This document shows, in pieces, positions 7,798 through 17,437 of a stretch of 37,782 bases of DNA (positions are counted from its first letter, which is position 1; every line of letters begins with the position of its first letter). The stretch is from Fidelibacterota bacterium (GTDB taxonomy: Bacteria > Marinisomatota > Marinisomatia > Marinisomatales > TCS55), in NCBI GenBank assembly GCA_004124535.1, contig SCKQ01000019.1, positions 1 through 37,782 of the forward strand. Reading direction: 5' to 3'. The notes under the pieces were generated by a model that saw only the letters and a list, made by a program, of their open reading frames with translations, did no database searches and had not been told where the DNA came from. Made by a program: the position numbers and the translations under genes.

Positions 7798-9102
7798 TCA
7801 TTTATAATTTTCTTTTCTAGTCCAGACCTTTTTTAGATAATTCCTTGCTTCCTTACTGCTGAGGTCTGTATACAGTTTATCATACAGTTCCTCTGTACTC
7901 ATCTTATTTGCCTTTTTAGATGCTTTCTTAATGTTTGATTTGTAAACGAGAGACTTAGATACATTCCCAACACCTGTATTATAAGCTGGTATGGCACAAA
8001 GGTACGCTCGTTCATCATCACGAATACGAGAAAAAGAATGATGCCTGATCATGGATCAATAAGCACACCCCAGTTCAACAGTGTGCTTGGGGTTGTATAG
8101 GGATTTGCCGCTGACATATGTAGCCTGTTTATAGATCCACTGGTAGGCATCCCGGGCACCCGATTTCGGAACCAATTGCATCAATCCATAGGCGGGAACA
8201 TGAGACTTTGCCTTGGGGTTAAAAGCCGACTCTGTTTCGGCAATTGCCAATGCAATTTCCGGAGGAATGTTGAACCTTCTTGCCTCTATAACAATAAGGT
8301 CCTTATATCTGTCCCTGCGCTTGGCAATATGATCATCACTCATCGGTATCTTGATGGAAAAAATGGTCCGTTTTTTTCCATCCTTTGAAAAATGCATGCG
8401 TACCTTTTTGGATTGTGTACTGACAACAGATTTGGCAAAATTCAGAGTATTGCTCATACCTTTCACAACTTTACCGCTGGCATCAACTAATTGATCTTTC
8501 AAAATCGGTTTTCCGTCGTCTCCTTTTTCTTTCAGAATATTATTCAATTGCCGTAAAAATTTAGAATTAAGGCCTTTGCCGCTTCTCGATCCATCTTGAT
8601 CGCCATCATCTTTTTTATCTTGTAACGCGAAAAAAGTTATCGTATTAATTAGTGATGCGTTGATAGAAAGAATAATATTTTTCACATTGCCTATTTGAGT
8701 GATGTTAATCTTTTGACCCGGGTTTAGATCAAGGTTGTAAGAACCGTCTTTGCTTTCATTTTCATCCACGATCACCTCTATGGTAACCTCCCCTTTCTCA
8801 AAATCTACTATTGTCCGGGAAGTGAGATCCTTACTGTAGGATACATAGGTCTTCGATGTTGATTCCTTGTAGGAATCCCATATTTTTTCCACCTCTTTTT
8901 TAAATTTTTCCCGTTTTTCCTTTTCCTTCTTTTCTATATAATCATATTTCTTGGTGATCTTTTCATCATCGAGACCGAAAGTATTCGGTCCTTTTAAGGA
9001 AATAGCTATTTCTTTTTCCGGTCCGAAGAAAGCTACCGCAATAAAGATAATTGGCACAAGTGCGCAGAGGGTATAAAATACTACTATCGATTTATTCTTC
9101 AT
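7798..9102 (-). pseudogene. mltC: MltC-like membrane-bound lytic transglycosylase interrupted by an in-frame TGA
   Basis: Two pieces in the same frame (8056-9102, 348 aa; 7798-8052, 84 aa) together make one MltC-type protein of about 433 codons. The first part has an N-terminal membrane anchor, a DUF3393-like domain (about 70-260) and the SLT fold with catalytic Glu291 (ETESAFNP) and GLMQLVP. A TGA at 8056-8058 (codon 349, after ELGCAY) then stops translation. Reading on in the same frame gives SMIRHHSF and the second conserved SLT motif PAYNTGVGN, then the typical MltC end (KVWTRKENYK). A Leu is expected at this position, so one TTA-to-TGA change explains it. TGA serves as normal stop in several neighbours, so recoding is unlikely. 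Cleaves peptidoglycan when intact; the truncated form would lack the AYNxG motif. Confidence 0.87.
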
Positions 9103-9271
9103 TATTTATATAACTATGTATCTGAAAAAGCTTACCATTTTCATTATTTATAACCAATACAATATATAGCTGAGCTTAGACCCTAGGTGTAAAAAAACCA
9201 AACCGTAGTTTGCAACCTTGTTTAATACTCTTATATCCGTCTAGGTTCCAATATTATTGAAAATGGTGCTT

Positions 9272-9291
9272 GCATTGTGACAATGCTCACA
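9272..9291. promoter_or_regulatory. CRP/FNR-family-like operator
   Basis: TGTGA-N6-TCACA is present exactly at 9276-9291, the consensus spacing for CRP-family sites. It overlaps a perfect 15-bp dyad, GCATTGTGACAATGC (9272-9286). It lies 110 bp before the start of the acidic-protein gene and 174 bp before the divergent mltC-like gene, and could control either. The other 298 bp of this gap (9103-9400) show no gene. Confidence 0.5.
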
Positions 9292-9400
9292 TATCAAGAC
9301 TATTGCAAATAATTACTGGAACTGATCCCGCATCTACCATGTAAAACCTACCGATTGCAACCAATTGTGATCATAAACGAAAATGAAAAAGGAGTAAAAA

Positions 9401-9895
9401 ATGAACAAATACAAAATAAATCGTGGTAGAGTAGCTTTCGTAACACTGTCTTTCGGCATCATTGCAATGTTGATGATAATGAGTGCTAATAACCGTGCCC
9501 CAGAGTTATCCTATGAGAGTCCCTATGAAGAATCTTCAGAAGAAGTTGTTCTTGACGATCGCGCTGAAGCGTACATCGCTGAGGCAATTGAAGCTATAGA
9601 TGTGATAATTGAGGAAGCTGAAAATGCAGAGGCAGAGCTCGAAACGGTAGCTTCAGAACCGGAATCTTTTAATGAAGCATTTGCTCAAGCACGTGCATTG
9701 CTTGGTACCGACCACGCATTCACCTGGAATGGACAGGAATACACCACATCCTATGCAGAGGAACTGGCGGCAAAAAGTTCTCCAGTAAAAGACAAAGAAG
9801 ATAGTTTAGATTCTGATGAAGATAGTAATGATACGAAATTCACTGCTGATGAGGATGAGGATGTTTACTCAGCCGTGCTAGGATCGAATGACTAA
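9401..9895 (+). CDS. Acidic membrane-anchored protein with a FTWNGQEYTT motif
   Basis: A 164-residue protein with one N-terminal hydrophobic segment (about residues 13-29), followed by a very acidic Glu/Ala-rich helical region (about 48-88) and a Ser/Asp/Glu-rich tail. Between them sits FNEAFAQARALLG with FTWNGQEYTTSYAEE. From memory, this FxxAFxxAR...FTWxGxxYTT pattern recurs in proteins of Bacteroidota and their phages without known function; I cannot verify it here. A strong AAGGAG precedes the ATG by 6 nt, and a good terminator follows, so it is a monocistronic, probably well-translated gene. A divergent CRP-like site lies upstream. Position next to two murein transglycosylases suggests an envelope role, as inference only. 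Confidence 0.82.
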   Translation: MNKYKINRGRVAFVTLSFGIIAMLMIMSANNRAPELSYESPYEESSEEVVLDDRAEAYIAEAIEAIDVIIEEAENAEAELETVASEPESFNEAFAQARALLGTDHAFTWNGQEYTTSYAEELAAKSSPVKDKEDSLDSDEDSNDTKFTADEDEDVYSAVLGSND

Positions 9896-9933
9896 ACCAG
9901 CTATTTGGAGTATGGCACACACAAAATCCAATG

Positions 9934-9967
9934 AAACGGGTCTGGCCTCCTGTCAGACCCGTTTTTT
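9934..9967 (+). terminator. Rho-independent terminator after the acidic-protein gene
   Basis: A 9-bp perfect stem, ACGGGTCTG (9936-9944) with CAGACCCGT (9954-9962), a 9-nt loop and a run of six T (9962-9967). It sits 39 bp after the stop codon of the upstream gene. Confidence 0.93.
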
Positions 9968-10005
9968 GGTTGACCAAGCATTTAAACACAACATATAAAA
10001 ATTTT

Positions 10006-11547
10006 ATGAAATACATATTCTCATTATTCCTGGTTATAATTTTTCTTACGGAACACTACTCTCCCCTTACGAGAACCACTGATGTATTAATAAAAGTAGT
10101 CGATAACGGGGAAGTAATTTGTTACAGTGCCTGTGATATTGATCCGCTAATTACAGAACCCGAGCCACAAACAGATCTATGGCAACATTTAAAAGAAAAT
10201 TTATCATGGAATACGTACTACAAGGACAAGACAGTACAGCAGGAGATTGAACGTATCAAAAATCATGGATCCTGGTATTTTAATTACTTGTCACACCAAG
10301 CTAGTCCTTATATTCATTATGTAACCACAGAACTGGAAAAAAGAGGCCTGCCCCTGGAACTGGCATTACTACCCTTCATAGAAAGCAATTATGACCCCTA
10401 TGCATTTTCCCATGGCAGTGCTGCCGGTTTCTGGCAGATGATACCCAGTACTGCACGGCAATATAGTGTGCCAATAAATAGCTGGTATGATGGCCGCCGG
10501 GATATTGTTTTTTCAACCCAGGCCGCCCTTGATTACCTAACGTATTTACATAAAAGATTTGATGGCGACTGGCTACTTGCTATCGCCGCCTATAACGCTG
10601 GTGAAGGCACCGTTTCCTATGTCCAAAGGCGGAATGCAGCTTGGGGCAAAGGCACGGACTTTTGGTCTTTGAGTTTACCCCAGGAAACAAAACAGTACGT
10701 ACCCCGACTGCTGGCTCTGATTCACGTAATTGATAATAGCAGTTCTTTAGGCATAAGATTGCCCGAATTACCAAATAGTGCCAGGTTTACCATTGTGAAC
10801 TTGCCCACACAAATTGATTTAACAGCGCTGGCGGATATAATGGATCTACAACTAGAAGATATATACCAGCTTAATCCAGGTTTCAATTTCTGGCAATCAG
10901 CTCCTGACGGACCCCATCAGCTCCTGATTCCGGTAGAAAATGAATCGTTAATGAATGCTTTAATTGCAGACTTGCCAACAGAAGGTTCAATCCAATGGGT
11001 TCATTATAATATCAATAGTGGTGATTGTTTGAGCAAAATCGCAAAAAACTACTCCACATCAGTGGTGCTTATCAAAGCGGTCAACAAATTATCATCGAAT
11101 ACGATCATTGCGGGAGAGCAACTGCTGGTTCCAAAAATTTTACCTGGTAGTGTATTTCCGACAGATGAGCACGACCCACACTATACAGAATACAAGATAA
11201 AACGCGGGGACTCGTTGTGGGATTTAAGCAAGGAGTTTGAGGTGACCATCGATGAACTTGCCGTCTGGAATAACATGAAGACAAAAGATTATTTGAAGAT
11301 TGACCAAACAATTAAATTATTTCAATGCGAAAATAGGCCGGACGTATCCCGCCCAGAAACAATACAAAAGGTTGCTTACCAGGTCAGAAATGGTGATTCT
11401 CTAGGCCGCATTGCCAATCGTTTTAATGTATCCGTTTCGGAACTGGTCAACTGGAACAAAAAAGTGAAAAAACAATCCAGTTTGATTCATCCTGGGCAAC
11501 ACTTGATTATTTACGTCGACATTACACAACAGTATTTTGATGCCTAA
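10006..11547 (+). CDS. mltD: MltD-like lytic transglycosylase with three LysM repeats
   Basis: A 513-residue periplasmic or outer-membrane murein hydrolase that cleaves the MurNAc-GlcNAc bond to 1,6-anhydro products. An N-terminal hydrophobic segment (MKYIFSLFLVIIFL) is followed by the SLT domain with catalytic Glu126 (LLPFIESNYDPYA), GFWQMIPSTARQY and AYNAGEG (195-201). Three LysM domains follow, near 332-376, 394-440 and 460-506, each with the xGDxLxxIA/LS pattern; these bind glycan strands. The frame is open upstream to 9931, but that start lies inside the preceding terminator hairpin, so the ATG at 10006 is chosen. The TonB receptor gene follows 68 bp later. This copy is intact, unlike the mltC-like gene. 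Confidence 0.93.
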   Translation: MKYIFSLFLVIIFLTEHYSPLTRTTDVLIKVVDNGEVICYSACDIDPLITEPEPQTDLWQHLKENLSWNTYYKDKTVQQEIERIKNHGSWYFNYLSHQASPYIHYVTTELEKRGLPLELALLPFIESNYDPYAFSHGSAAGFWQMIPSTARQYSVPINSWYDGRRDIVFSTQAALDYLTYLHKRFDGDWLLAIAAYNAGEGTVSYVQRRNAAWGKGTDFWSLSLPQETKQYVPRLLALIHVIDNSSSLGIRLPELPNSARFTIVNLPTQIDLTALADIMDLQLEDIYQLNPGFNFWQSAPDGPHQLLIPVENESLMNALIADLPTEGSIQWVHYNINSGDCLSKIAKNYSTSVVLIKAVNKLSSNTIIAGEQLLVPKILPGSVFPTDEHDPHYTEYKIKRGDSLWDLSKEFEVTIDELAVWNNMKTKDYLKIDQTIKLFQCENRPDVSRPETIQKVAYQVRNGDSLGRIANRFNVSVSELVNWNKKVKKQSSLIHPGQHLIIYVDITQQYFDA

Positions 11548-11615
11548 GCAAAGTAATCCGTAATACTTTTAACCTAGATATTCGTTTCATTGTTTAAATT
11601 GTCTTAAAATAGAAA

Positions 11616-14585
11616 ATGCACAAATACTGGTTTTGGCGTTTTCTATTTAATAACCACTGTATTCTATCCTGGCTATCGTTATTTTTCATTACAGCTTATC
11701 CAATTCAGGCGCAGACCGGTAACATTAGCGGCAGGGTCGAAACAACAACTACAGGCGCGCTTCTGCGCGGAGCAGACATTCTACTTATTGGTACCGACAT
11801 TGGAGGATCAACAGACAGTAGCGGTATCTATATTATCGCAAACATACTTCCCGGGACATACAGCATTAGGGCATTCTATATTGGCTATACCCAGACAACT
11901 GTTATAGATATAAAGGTATACCCCGGCCAGACCACGAATATCAATTTTATACTTGACGAAGAAGTCTTAAAAGGTGAAGAAGTAACCATTATAGCAGAGC
12001 GCGAGTTGATCAGACCTGGCATATCGGCGAATACGATCAACCTGGATGCTGCAAATCTGGAAAATCTTCCTATAACTACGATTGAAGACGCGGTCCGCCT
12101 GCAAGCAGGTGTTGAACCAAATATGACAATCCGAGGCGGGAATATTAACTCTACATCATTTATTGTAGATGGGATAAACCTAAGAGAAGGACGAACCAAT
12201 GGTCCTATTACCGGACTCAGCTACACAGCGGTGGAGCAGATACAAGTACAGACCAGTGGTTTTGATGCTGCTTATGGAAATGTCCGTTCCGGTCTGGTAC
12301 AGATTATTACGAAAGACCCACCCAAGGATCATTTTAGCGCGGATTTATTTATAAGAAATCGTTCCGGCCAACGATTGAATTTTCCTGGCAAATGGAAACC
12401 AATTAACGATGCCGGCCATGATATAGATCTGACCATAGGCGGACCACTGAGTCAACGTTTTGGCAATCTGCGGTTTCTGACATCCTATCGAAATAATATT
12501 ATACCTTATTTGGAGCAATTTGGTGAAGATCTTCGTCAGGATGAAACATTTCAATTCAAACTCATTTCAAATATTAAACCAGATCTTAAACTCACTCTTA
12601 GCGGTTTATTCACCAATCAAAAGGGCACCGCAGACTCGATCAGTACAGTTATGGAGGCAGGAATACCGGCCTACCCCTGGGGTTTTGAAAATGATTTTTT
12701 TAGGACAGAGGGACTATTTAAAAATGCCAGTATTGGTCTCTCAGATATTAATCACAGTATGTTCGCCGGCAAATTATCGCGCACACTGAATGCCAGCACA
12801 TTTTATGAAATGAAAATGCACTACTTGCGGTCTGATTATTTTTTACGCCCTAATATCGATAATATCATCAAGGATAGAGATACTTCAAGTGTGTCCATTG
12901 TTTCGGGGAATTTTGATATTACCAAACAAATGAATTCCAGCACCCAACTGAAAGCCGGTTTTGAATATATATATAGCAATTATGACATATCTTCAGAATT
13001 TAATGATGCGGTAGATACCAGAGTCATGGCTATTGGGTCAATTTCTAATCTCTTGTTTGGCGAAAATATAGATTATGAATCGCCTTACCGACTGCATGAA
13101 TCATGGACAGCCACACCGCAGCAGGGGGCCGCATATATTCAGGGAAAGTTCACATTTTATCAAATGGTTATGAAACTGGGTGCGCGAATGGACTATTTTT
13201 CTGCCGGAGGTGAAAACAACATATTCAGTGATTTTGATCAATTTTTTACCCAGCAAAATAACGATGCCCGGAAGGATTCAGCCGCAACAGTCAGCGCGGA
13301 AAAACAGGTGGCGTTGAGTCCGCGAATTGGCATATCATTCCCAATCACAGACAAAACAAAATTCTATTTCAATTATGGACAGTTCCGCCAGATGCCCCAG
13401 GCCCAGTACCTCTATCAGATGCAGGAAAAGTCCTTTACAGTCGATCGTAGTGCCATTACCGGACTGGGTAATCCCAATATGCCCATGCCCAGGACCAGTG
13501 CTTATGAAATAGGTTATGAAAGGATATTGACCGATGAATATTTACTACAGCTTTCAGGTTATTCTCGCAGTGTGGATAATCAGGTCAGTTTTCAGGCTTT
13601 TGTAAGTGATGCAATGATCTATACCATCGCCATGCCCAACAATTATAATGATGTCCGTGGCCTGGAATTAACTTTGAGCAAGGTTAAGGGAAATTGGTTC
13701 AGGGGTTTCCTGAATTATACCTATATGGATTTTAGTTCTGGGAATTTCGGTATAACCGGAGTTATTCAGAACCCGTTGGATGAGAATGAATACTATAGCA
13801 TAACTCAGGACCACTACCAGATGAAACCTATAACACAACCATATGCCCGTCTGAACCTGGAATTTTTTCTACCTGAACAATTTGGATTGCGCCTGTTATC
13901 TAATTGGCATATGGATTTCTTAGGTCAATGGCGTGCCGGCAAAGTATTTACCTGGAGTGGGCCGATCCTTGATCAGGTAGATGATAAAATTGGGGTGCAG
14001 TATATACCGCACCCAACAATAAAAAACAATGTACGTACAAAGGATTTCTACAGTCTGGATCTGCGCTTCAGTAAAAAATTCAAGACCCGGTTTGGAGCAG
14101 TACAATTATTTATTGACGTGACCAACCCGTTAAATCTGAAGTTTATGTATTTCGAACATCCTTTCGTTATAACCGGGGAAAATCCCTTAAGTGATTACAA
14201 TGACTACATGGTCTCCTTACACCTACCAACCAGGGTATTTGATGATGTTGAGTTTTATGAATATCCTTATATGTTTATTCCGGGCGATGATCAGCCAGGT
14301 GATTACCCAAAACCAAACGTGGAATTTGTGCCCATAAACATAGTGCGGGGTGATTACCTCCTGCCTCCAGCTGTGGTAATGGAATCAAGAGATCCAAATG
14401 AACTTTACTATGTATATACTAATGCAACGTATAAGCAATTCATTGACGGTCAATGGCAGAACGCAAATCCGGGGTTTGTACAACATGTCTTGGATAATAA
14501 GGCGTACATCAATATGCCGGATAATATTCAGACTGCATTCTTAAACCCCAGGGGATTTAAGCTGGGGATCAGGATATCATTCTAG
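11616..14585 (+). CDS. TonB-dependent outer-membrane receptor with CarboxypepD_reg-like domain
   Basis: A 989-residue SusC/CirA-like receptor. Order: signal peptide ending near YPIQAQ; carboxypeptidase-regulatory-like beta sandwich (about 34-112; NISGRVETTTTGALLRGADI, GTYSIRAFYIGY); plug (about 125-235) with TIEDAVRLQAGVEP and FIVDGINLREG; and a 22-strand barrel ending in the aromatic-terminal strand KLGIRISF. The substrate is not readable; such receptors import siderophores, glycans, vitamins or peptides using TonB-ExbBD energy. No SusD-like partner gene is adjacent, which argues against a classical polysaccharide-utilisation locus. It follows the mltD-like gene by 68 bp and ends 6 nt before the convergent membrane-protein gene. 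Confidence 0.92.
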   Translation: MHKYWFWRFLFNNHCILSWLSLFFITAYPIQAQTGNISGRVETTTTGALLRGADILLIGTDIGGSTDSSGIYIIANILPGTYSIRAFYIGYTQTTVIDIKVYPGQTTNINFILDEEVLKGEEVTIIAERELIRPGISANTINLDAANLENLPITTIEDAVRLQAGVEPNMTIRGGNINSTSFIVDGINLREGRTNGPITGLSYTAVEQIQVQTSGFDAAYGNVRSGLVQIITKDPPKDHFSADLFIRNRSGQRLNFPGKWKPINDAGHDIDLTIGGPLSQRFGNLRFLTSYRNNIIPYLEQFGEDLRQDETFQFKLISNIKPDLKLTLSGLFTNQKGTADSISTVMEAGIPAYPWGFENDFFRTEGLFKNASIGLSDINHSMFAGKLSRTLNASTFYEMKMHYLRSDYFLRPNIDNIIKDRDTSSVSIVSGNFDITKQMNSSTQLKAGFEYIYSNYDISSEFNDAVDTRVMAIGSISNLLFGENIDYESPYRLHESWTATPQQGAAYIQGKFTFYQMVMKLGARMDYFSAGGENNIFSDFDQFFTQQNNDARKDSAATVSAEKQVALSPRIGISFPITDKTKFYFNYGQFRQMPQAQYLYQMQEKSFTVDRSAITGLGNPNMPMPRTSAYEIGYERILTDEYLLQLSGYSRSVDNQVSFQAFVSDAMIYTIAMPNNYNDVRGLELTLSKVKGNWFRGFLNYTYMDFSSGNFGITGVIQNPLDENEYYSITQDHYQMKPITQPYARLNLEFFLPEQFGLRLLSNWHMDFLGQWRAGKVFTWSGPILDQVDDKIGVQYIPHPTIKNNVRTKDFYSLDLRFSKKFKTRFGAVQLFIDVTNPLNLKFMYFEHPFVITGENPLSDYNDYMVSLHLPTRVFDDVEFYEYPYMFIPGDDQPGDYPKPNVEFVPINIVRGDYLLPPAVVMESRDPNELYYVYTNATYKQFIDGQWQNANPGFVQHVLDNKAYINMPDNIQTAFLNPRGFKLGIRISF

Positions 14586-14591
14586 TAGGTC

Positions 14592-16016
14592 TCAAGAAGA
14601 ATTAAACTGCCACCTTCCCTTTCGGGGATCGAAGTAAAAAGTCAATAGTAGAAGACCTGCTGCGCATATTATAAATATGATACCGCTGGGAGTACGAGCT
14701 GTCCAATCGGACCATGGCCAGGGGAATTCGAAAAAGGCCCAGTTCAGCACAAAATAGAAGATTGTGCTAATAATCAGTGTCCGGCGGCTAAAAAGGTGCC
14801 CATTCAATTTCTTATCAGGGCACTGGATCAGCTTTATTGCAAACCAGGTTACCAAGGCCAAGGGGACCATAAAATAAATCAACCAGCCGAACAATAGAGA
14901 TATATCATCGGTACGGTAGGCCAACTGACGCAATGTTTTACCAGCAATTGGCAACGCTGTAATTGGTAAACACACGAAATAAGGCCAGATACGACCACCC
15001 AGGATCGCCAGGAGGGGAATCAATCCCATCGTAAGCGCCCGATCGGCAAACCAGTCAAAAGTGGAAAAAGACATAAAATTCCAGGTCACAAGTGCAAAAA
15101 TATGGATAGCCATCAGACCAAGTTCTGTTTTGAATCCAAGTTTGATCGGTTCATCGGATCTATTTGTTGCAATATGATGCCTATTGCACCATAAACCAAG
15201 GGCCAGTACACAGCCAAAAACTGCACCAAAAGTAATCTCCATCATATTCCACCAGTTGATGTTTGGTTCAATACTGGCAAGCCAGCCCATTTGAAACCAA
15301 TCCACATTCCAGGCGTGATAGGCCTGTATACTTTGCCCGAAAGAAAACCCAAGTCCACCAGCCAACACGCCCCATAGTGCCATATTCCTGGTCAATAGAT
15401 CTTTCTTAATAAAACCAGTGTAAGCGATCAGCCAGCCCAGGGCGAAAAGCAATCCACCCCATTGTTCTCGCCGCGGTTTCAATGCCTCCTCTGGCTGCCA
15501 GTACCAATTATCGGAAAAATAAATACTTGGTAATTTTTTACTGGCAGGATCAAAAGGTTCATTTAATACATATATACCCAGGTATAACAGAAATATTGCC
15601 ACAATCAGCGCTAGGGCCATTTCAATCATGGTGTATTTTTTTTCACCTAAACCCAATCCCAGAAACAGGCCAAAATATCCGATCCAGATCGAACCTTTTA
15701 TAAAGGTACCCAACAAACCCCAGCGTAAGGCAGCCATATTTCCGATCAACGGCGCATCCTGGGTTAACCCTAGGGTTTGTCCATAAGTCATGGAACCGCC
15801 AAAACCAATAGCAACAGTGGCCAGAGCAACAGCCCTTGCTGCTGACAAGGAACTCAAATGATAACCAAACAGATAAACCAGCACCAATGCAACCAGCAAC
15901 CCGGCCAGCATGGCACCAGTTTCATGGCCATATTGACCGCGGATGCCCCAACCCATACCTCCAGCCAGCGCTGTAAATAGCATCGCAACCCAGGGCGATT
16001 TTTGACCAACATTCAT
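14592..16016 (-). CDS. Unknown 12-or-so-helix membrane protein with repeated GG...GQ motifs
   Basis: A 474-residue polytopic inner-membrane protein of about 12 hydrophobic segments. Three glycine-rich motifs share the GG-x-GQ pattern: GGMGWGIRGQYGHETGAM near residue 19, GFGGSMTYGQTLG near 72, and AGGLGFSFGQSIQAYHAW near 221. The GWGIRGQYGHExGAM signature is one I recall in unannotated proteins of Planctomycetota and Verrucomicrobiota, but I know no function. Glycine-rich repeated motifs in membrane helices suit a transporter or channel. It lies 12 bp downstream of the probable DUF3228 gene in the same direction, so the two form a likely operon. The downstream TonB receptor gene converges with 6 nt between stops. 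Confidence 0.82.
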   Translation of the reverse strand: MNVGQKSPWVAMLFTALAGGMGWGIRGQYGHETGAMLAGLLVALVLVYLFGYHLSSLSAARAVALATVAIGFGGSMTYGQTLGLTQDAPLIGNMAALRWGLLGTFIKGSIWIGYFGLFLGLGLGEKKYTMIEMALALIVAIFLLYLGIYVLNEPFDPASKKLPSIYFSDNWYWQPEEALKPRREQWGGLLFALGWLIAYTGFIKKDLLTRNMALWGVLAGGLGFSFGQSIQAYHAWNVDWFQMGWLASIEPNINWWNMMEITFGAVFGCVLALGLWCNRHHIATNRSDEPIKLGFKTELGLMAIHIFALVTWNFMSFSTFDWFADRALTMGLIPLLAILGGRIWPYFVCLPITALPIAGKTLRQLAYRTDDISLLFGWLIYFMVPLALVTWFAIKLIQCPDKKLNGHLFSRRTLIISTIFYFVLNWAFFEFPWPWSDWTARTPSGIIFIICAAGLLLLTFYFDPRKGRWQFNSS

Positions 16017-16028
16017 ACTATTGATCTA

Positions 16029-16598
16029 TTACTCCATTTCCAGGGCAGCGTATTGCTGCCAGAATTCCACGGAATGGGCCCACTCATCCGTGGAATAATT
16101 GGCTTTGGTACCACCAGGAAATTCCAACTGATTGCGCATCATGGTCACCGGTCCCATTGGCATTTCATCTATACCCTCCGGCAATGCATGAAAACTGATC
16201 AACTCCCATTCGGCACCAGTACTTTGTTCATCATTTTCCGCCAGCACATCATGACGATATAAGATCAGTTCAACTTTTCCAGCGGGAAGCAATGTCCCCG
16301 CTTTTGCCCGCACCTGGATATAGAAATTTTCATCCGATCTGCGCTGGACATATTTTGCGGACAATTCTGTTGCTGCATCAATCTTTACAAAGGGACAAGT
16401 AAATTGTTTGGTAATATCCGCTGTTGCCACTACGAGTCTTACGCCATTCCGGTAACCCTCCTTAAAATGTCCGGCGGACATCTGTGCTTCAGCATGCCGC
16501 GCAATATCTTCAAAGGAAAGCTGACTTGAAAATGATTTCCCGGATTCTCTTGTTTGACGCCGTACAAATTCATTTACTGCAACACGTTCATTCATCAT
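16029..16598 (-). CDS. Probable DUF3228-family protein
   Basis: A 189-residue soluble protein with no signal peptide. The pattern of a GYRNGVRLVV segment, then SAKYVQRR, a KVELILYRHDVL strand, EWELIS, and the end MMRNQLEFPGGT...YSTDEWAHSVEFWQQY resembles my memory of DUF3228, a family of about this length with no known role. I hold the family name at moderate confidence only. It starts next to a good ribosome-binding region (GAGGAAAT before the ATG on the minus strand) and is co-directional with the membrane-protein gene 12 bp downstream. It is divergent from gpmA. Confidence 0.7.
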   Translation of the reverse strand: MMNERVAVNEFVRRQTRESGKSFSSQLSFEDIARHAEAQMSAGHFKEGYRNGVRLVVATADITKQFTCPFVKIDAATELSAKYVQRRSDENFYIQVRAKAGTLLPAGKVELILYRHDVLAENDEQSTGAEWELISFHALPEGIDEMPMGPVTMMRNQLEFPGGTKANYSTDEWAHSVEFWQQYAALEME

Positions 16599-16682
16599 TA
16601 TTTCCTCAATTTCTTTGGCTAAATATATTTTGGCATTTTGAAGAATAACAGTTTTGATCGAATTTCTGATAGGAAAGTATCC

Positions 16683-17429
16683 ATGGTTAAACTTGTTTTA
16701 TTGCGTCACGGCGAAAGCCAATGGAATCTGGAGAATCGTTTTACCGGATGGACCGACGTTGATTTGACCCCAAAAGGGGAACAGGAAGCGCAATCTTCAG
16801 GAAAGATCCTCCGGGAAGATGGATTCGTTTTTGATCTGATCTATACATCGGTACTAACCCGCGCAATTCGTACCATGGAAATCTGCCTATCGGAAATGCA
16901 AATAGATAACGTACCCATTAAGTATAATTGGCGTTTGAATGAAAGGCACTACGGTGCGCTGCAGGGTTTGAATAAAGCAGAGACCGCTGTCAAATTTGGC
17001 GATGAGCAGGTACTAATCTGGCGCCGCAGTTATGACGCGCCACCTCCAGCGCTGGAGATATCAGATAAACGCTGGTCCGGAGATGACCCTACTTATGCTA
17101 ATATTGATCAAAAGGATATTCCCCTAACCGAATGTTTAAAGGATACAGTAAATCGTTTTCTGCCCTATTGGCAAGAAACCATTGCACCATCTATCCGCAG
17201 CGGAAAGAAGGTGTTGATCGTTGCCCACGGGAATTCACTGCGGGCCTTGGTAAAATACCTGGATAATATTACAGATAAAGAAATTGTTGGTCTCAATATA
17301 CCTACAGGTGTACCCATGATCTATGAACTGGACGATAAACTAAAGCCGATCAAGCATTATTATCTAGGGGATCAGGAAGCGATCCAGGCAGCAATAGATT
17401 CAGTAGTCAACCAAGCAAAGAAAAAATAA
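16683..17429 (+). CDS. gpmA: 2,3-bisphosphoglycerate-dependent phosphoglycerate mutase
   Basis: A 248-residue cytoplasmic glycolytic/gluconeogenic enzyme that interconverts 3- and 2-phosphoglycerate through a phospho-histidine. The signature [12 protein letters not shown] carries the phospho-acceptor His9 near the start; [33 protein letters not shown] and [11 protein letters not shown] (second catalytic His) follow in the right order. The frame is open 15 codons further upstream to 16638, but the ATG at 16683 has an AGGAAAG 6 nt before it and gives the standard family length, so it is chosen. It ends 8 nt before the convergent beta-propeller lipoprotein gene. Confidence 0.97.
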   Translation: MVKLVLLRHGESQWNLENRFTGWTDVDLTPKGEQEAQSSGKILREDGFVFDLIYTSVLTRAIRTMEICLSEMQIDNVPIKYNWRLNERHYGALQGLNKAETAVKFGDEQVLIWRRSYDAPPPALEISDKRWSGDDPTYANIDQKDIPLTECLKDTVNRFLPYWQETIAPSIRSGKKVLIVAHGNSLRALVKYLDNITDKEIVGLNIPTGVPMIYELDDKLKPIKHYYLGDQEAIQAAIDSVVNQAKKK

Positions 17430-17437
17430 AACCGGAT

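Noticed and set aside
8056..8058. TGA as a recoded sense codon
   Set aside because: TGA is used as an ordinary stop by the antiporter, sat-cysC, dnaG and several other genes here, and there is no sign of a recoding element.
9931..10005. Upstream start for the MltD-like gene
   Set aside because: It falls inside a strong terminator hairpin and adds a non-family extension before the signal sequence; the ATG at 10006 is better.
11550..11575. Possible terminator after the MltD-like gene (AAAGTA/TACTTT)
   Set aside because: Six A/T-rich base pairs and a four-base T-run are too weak; read-through into the TonB receptor gene is plausible.
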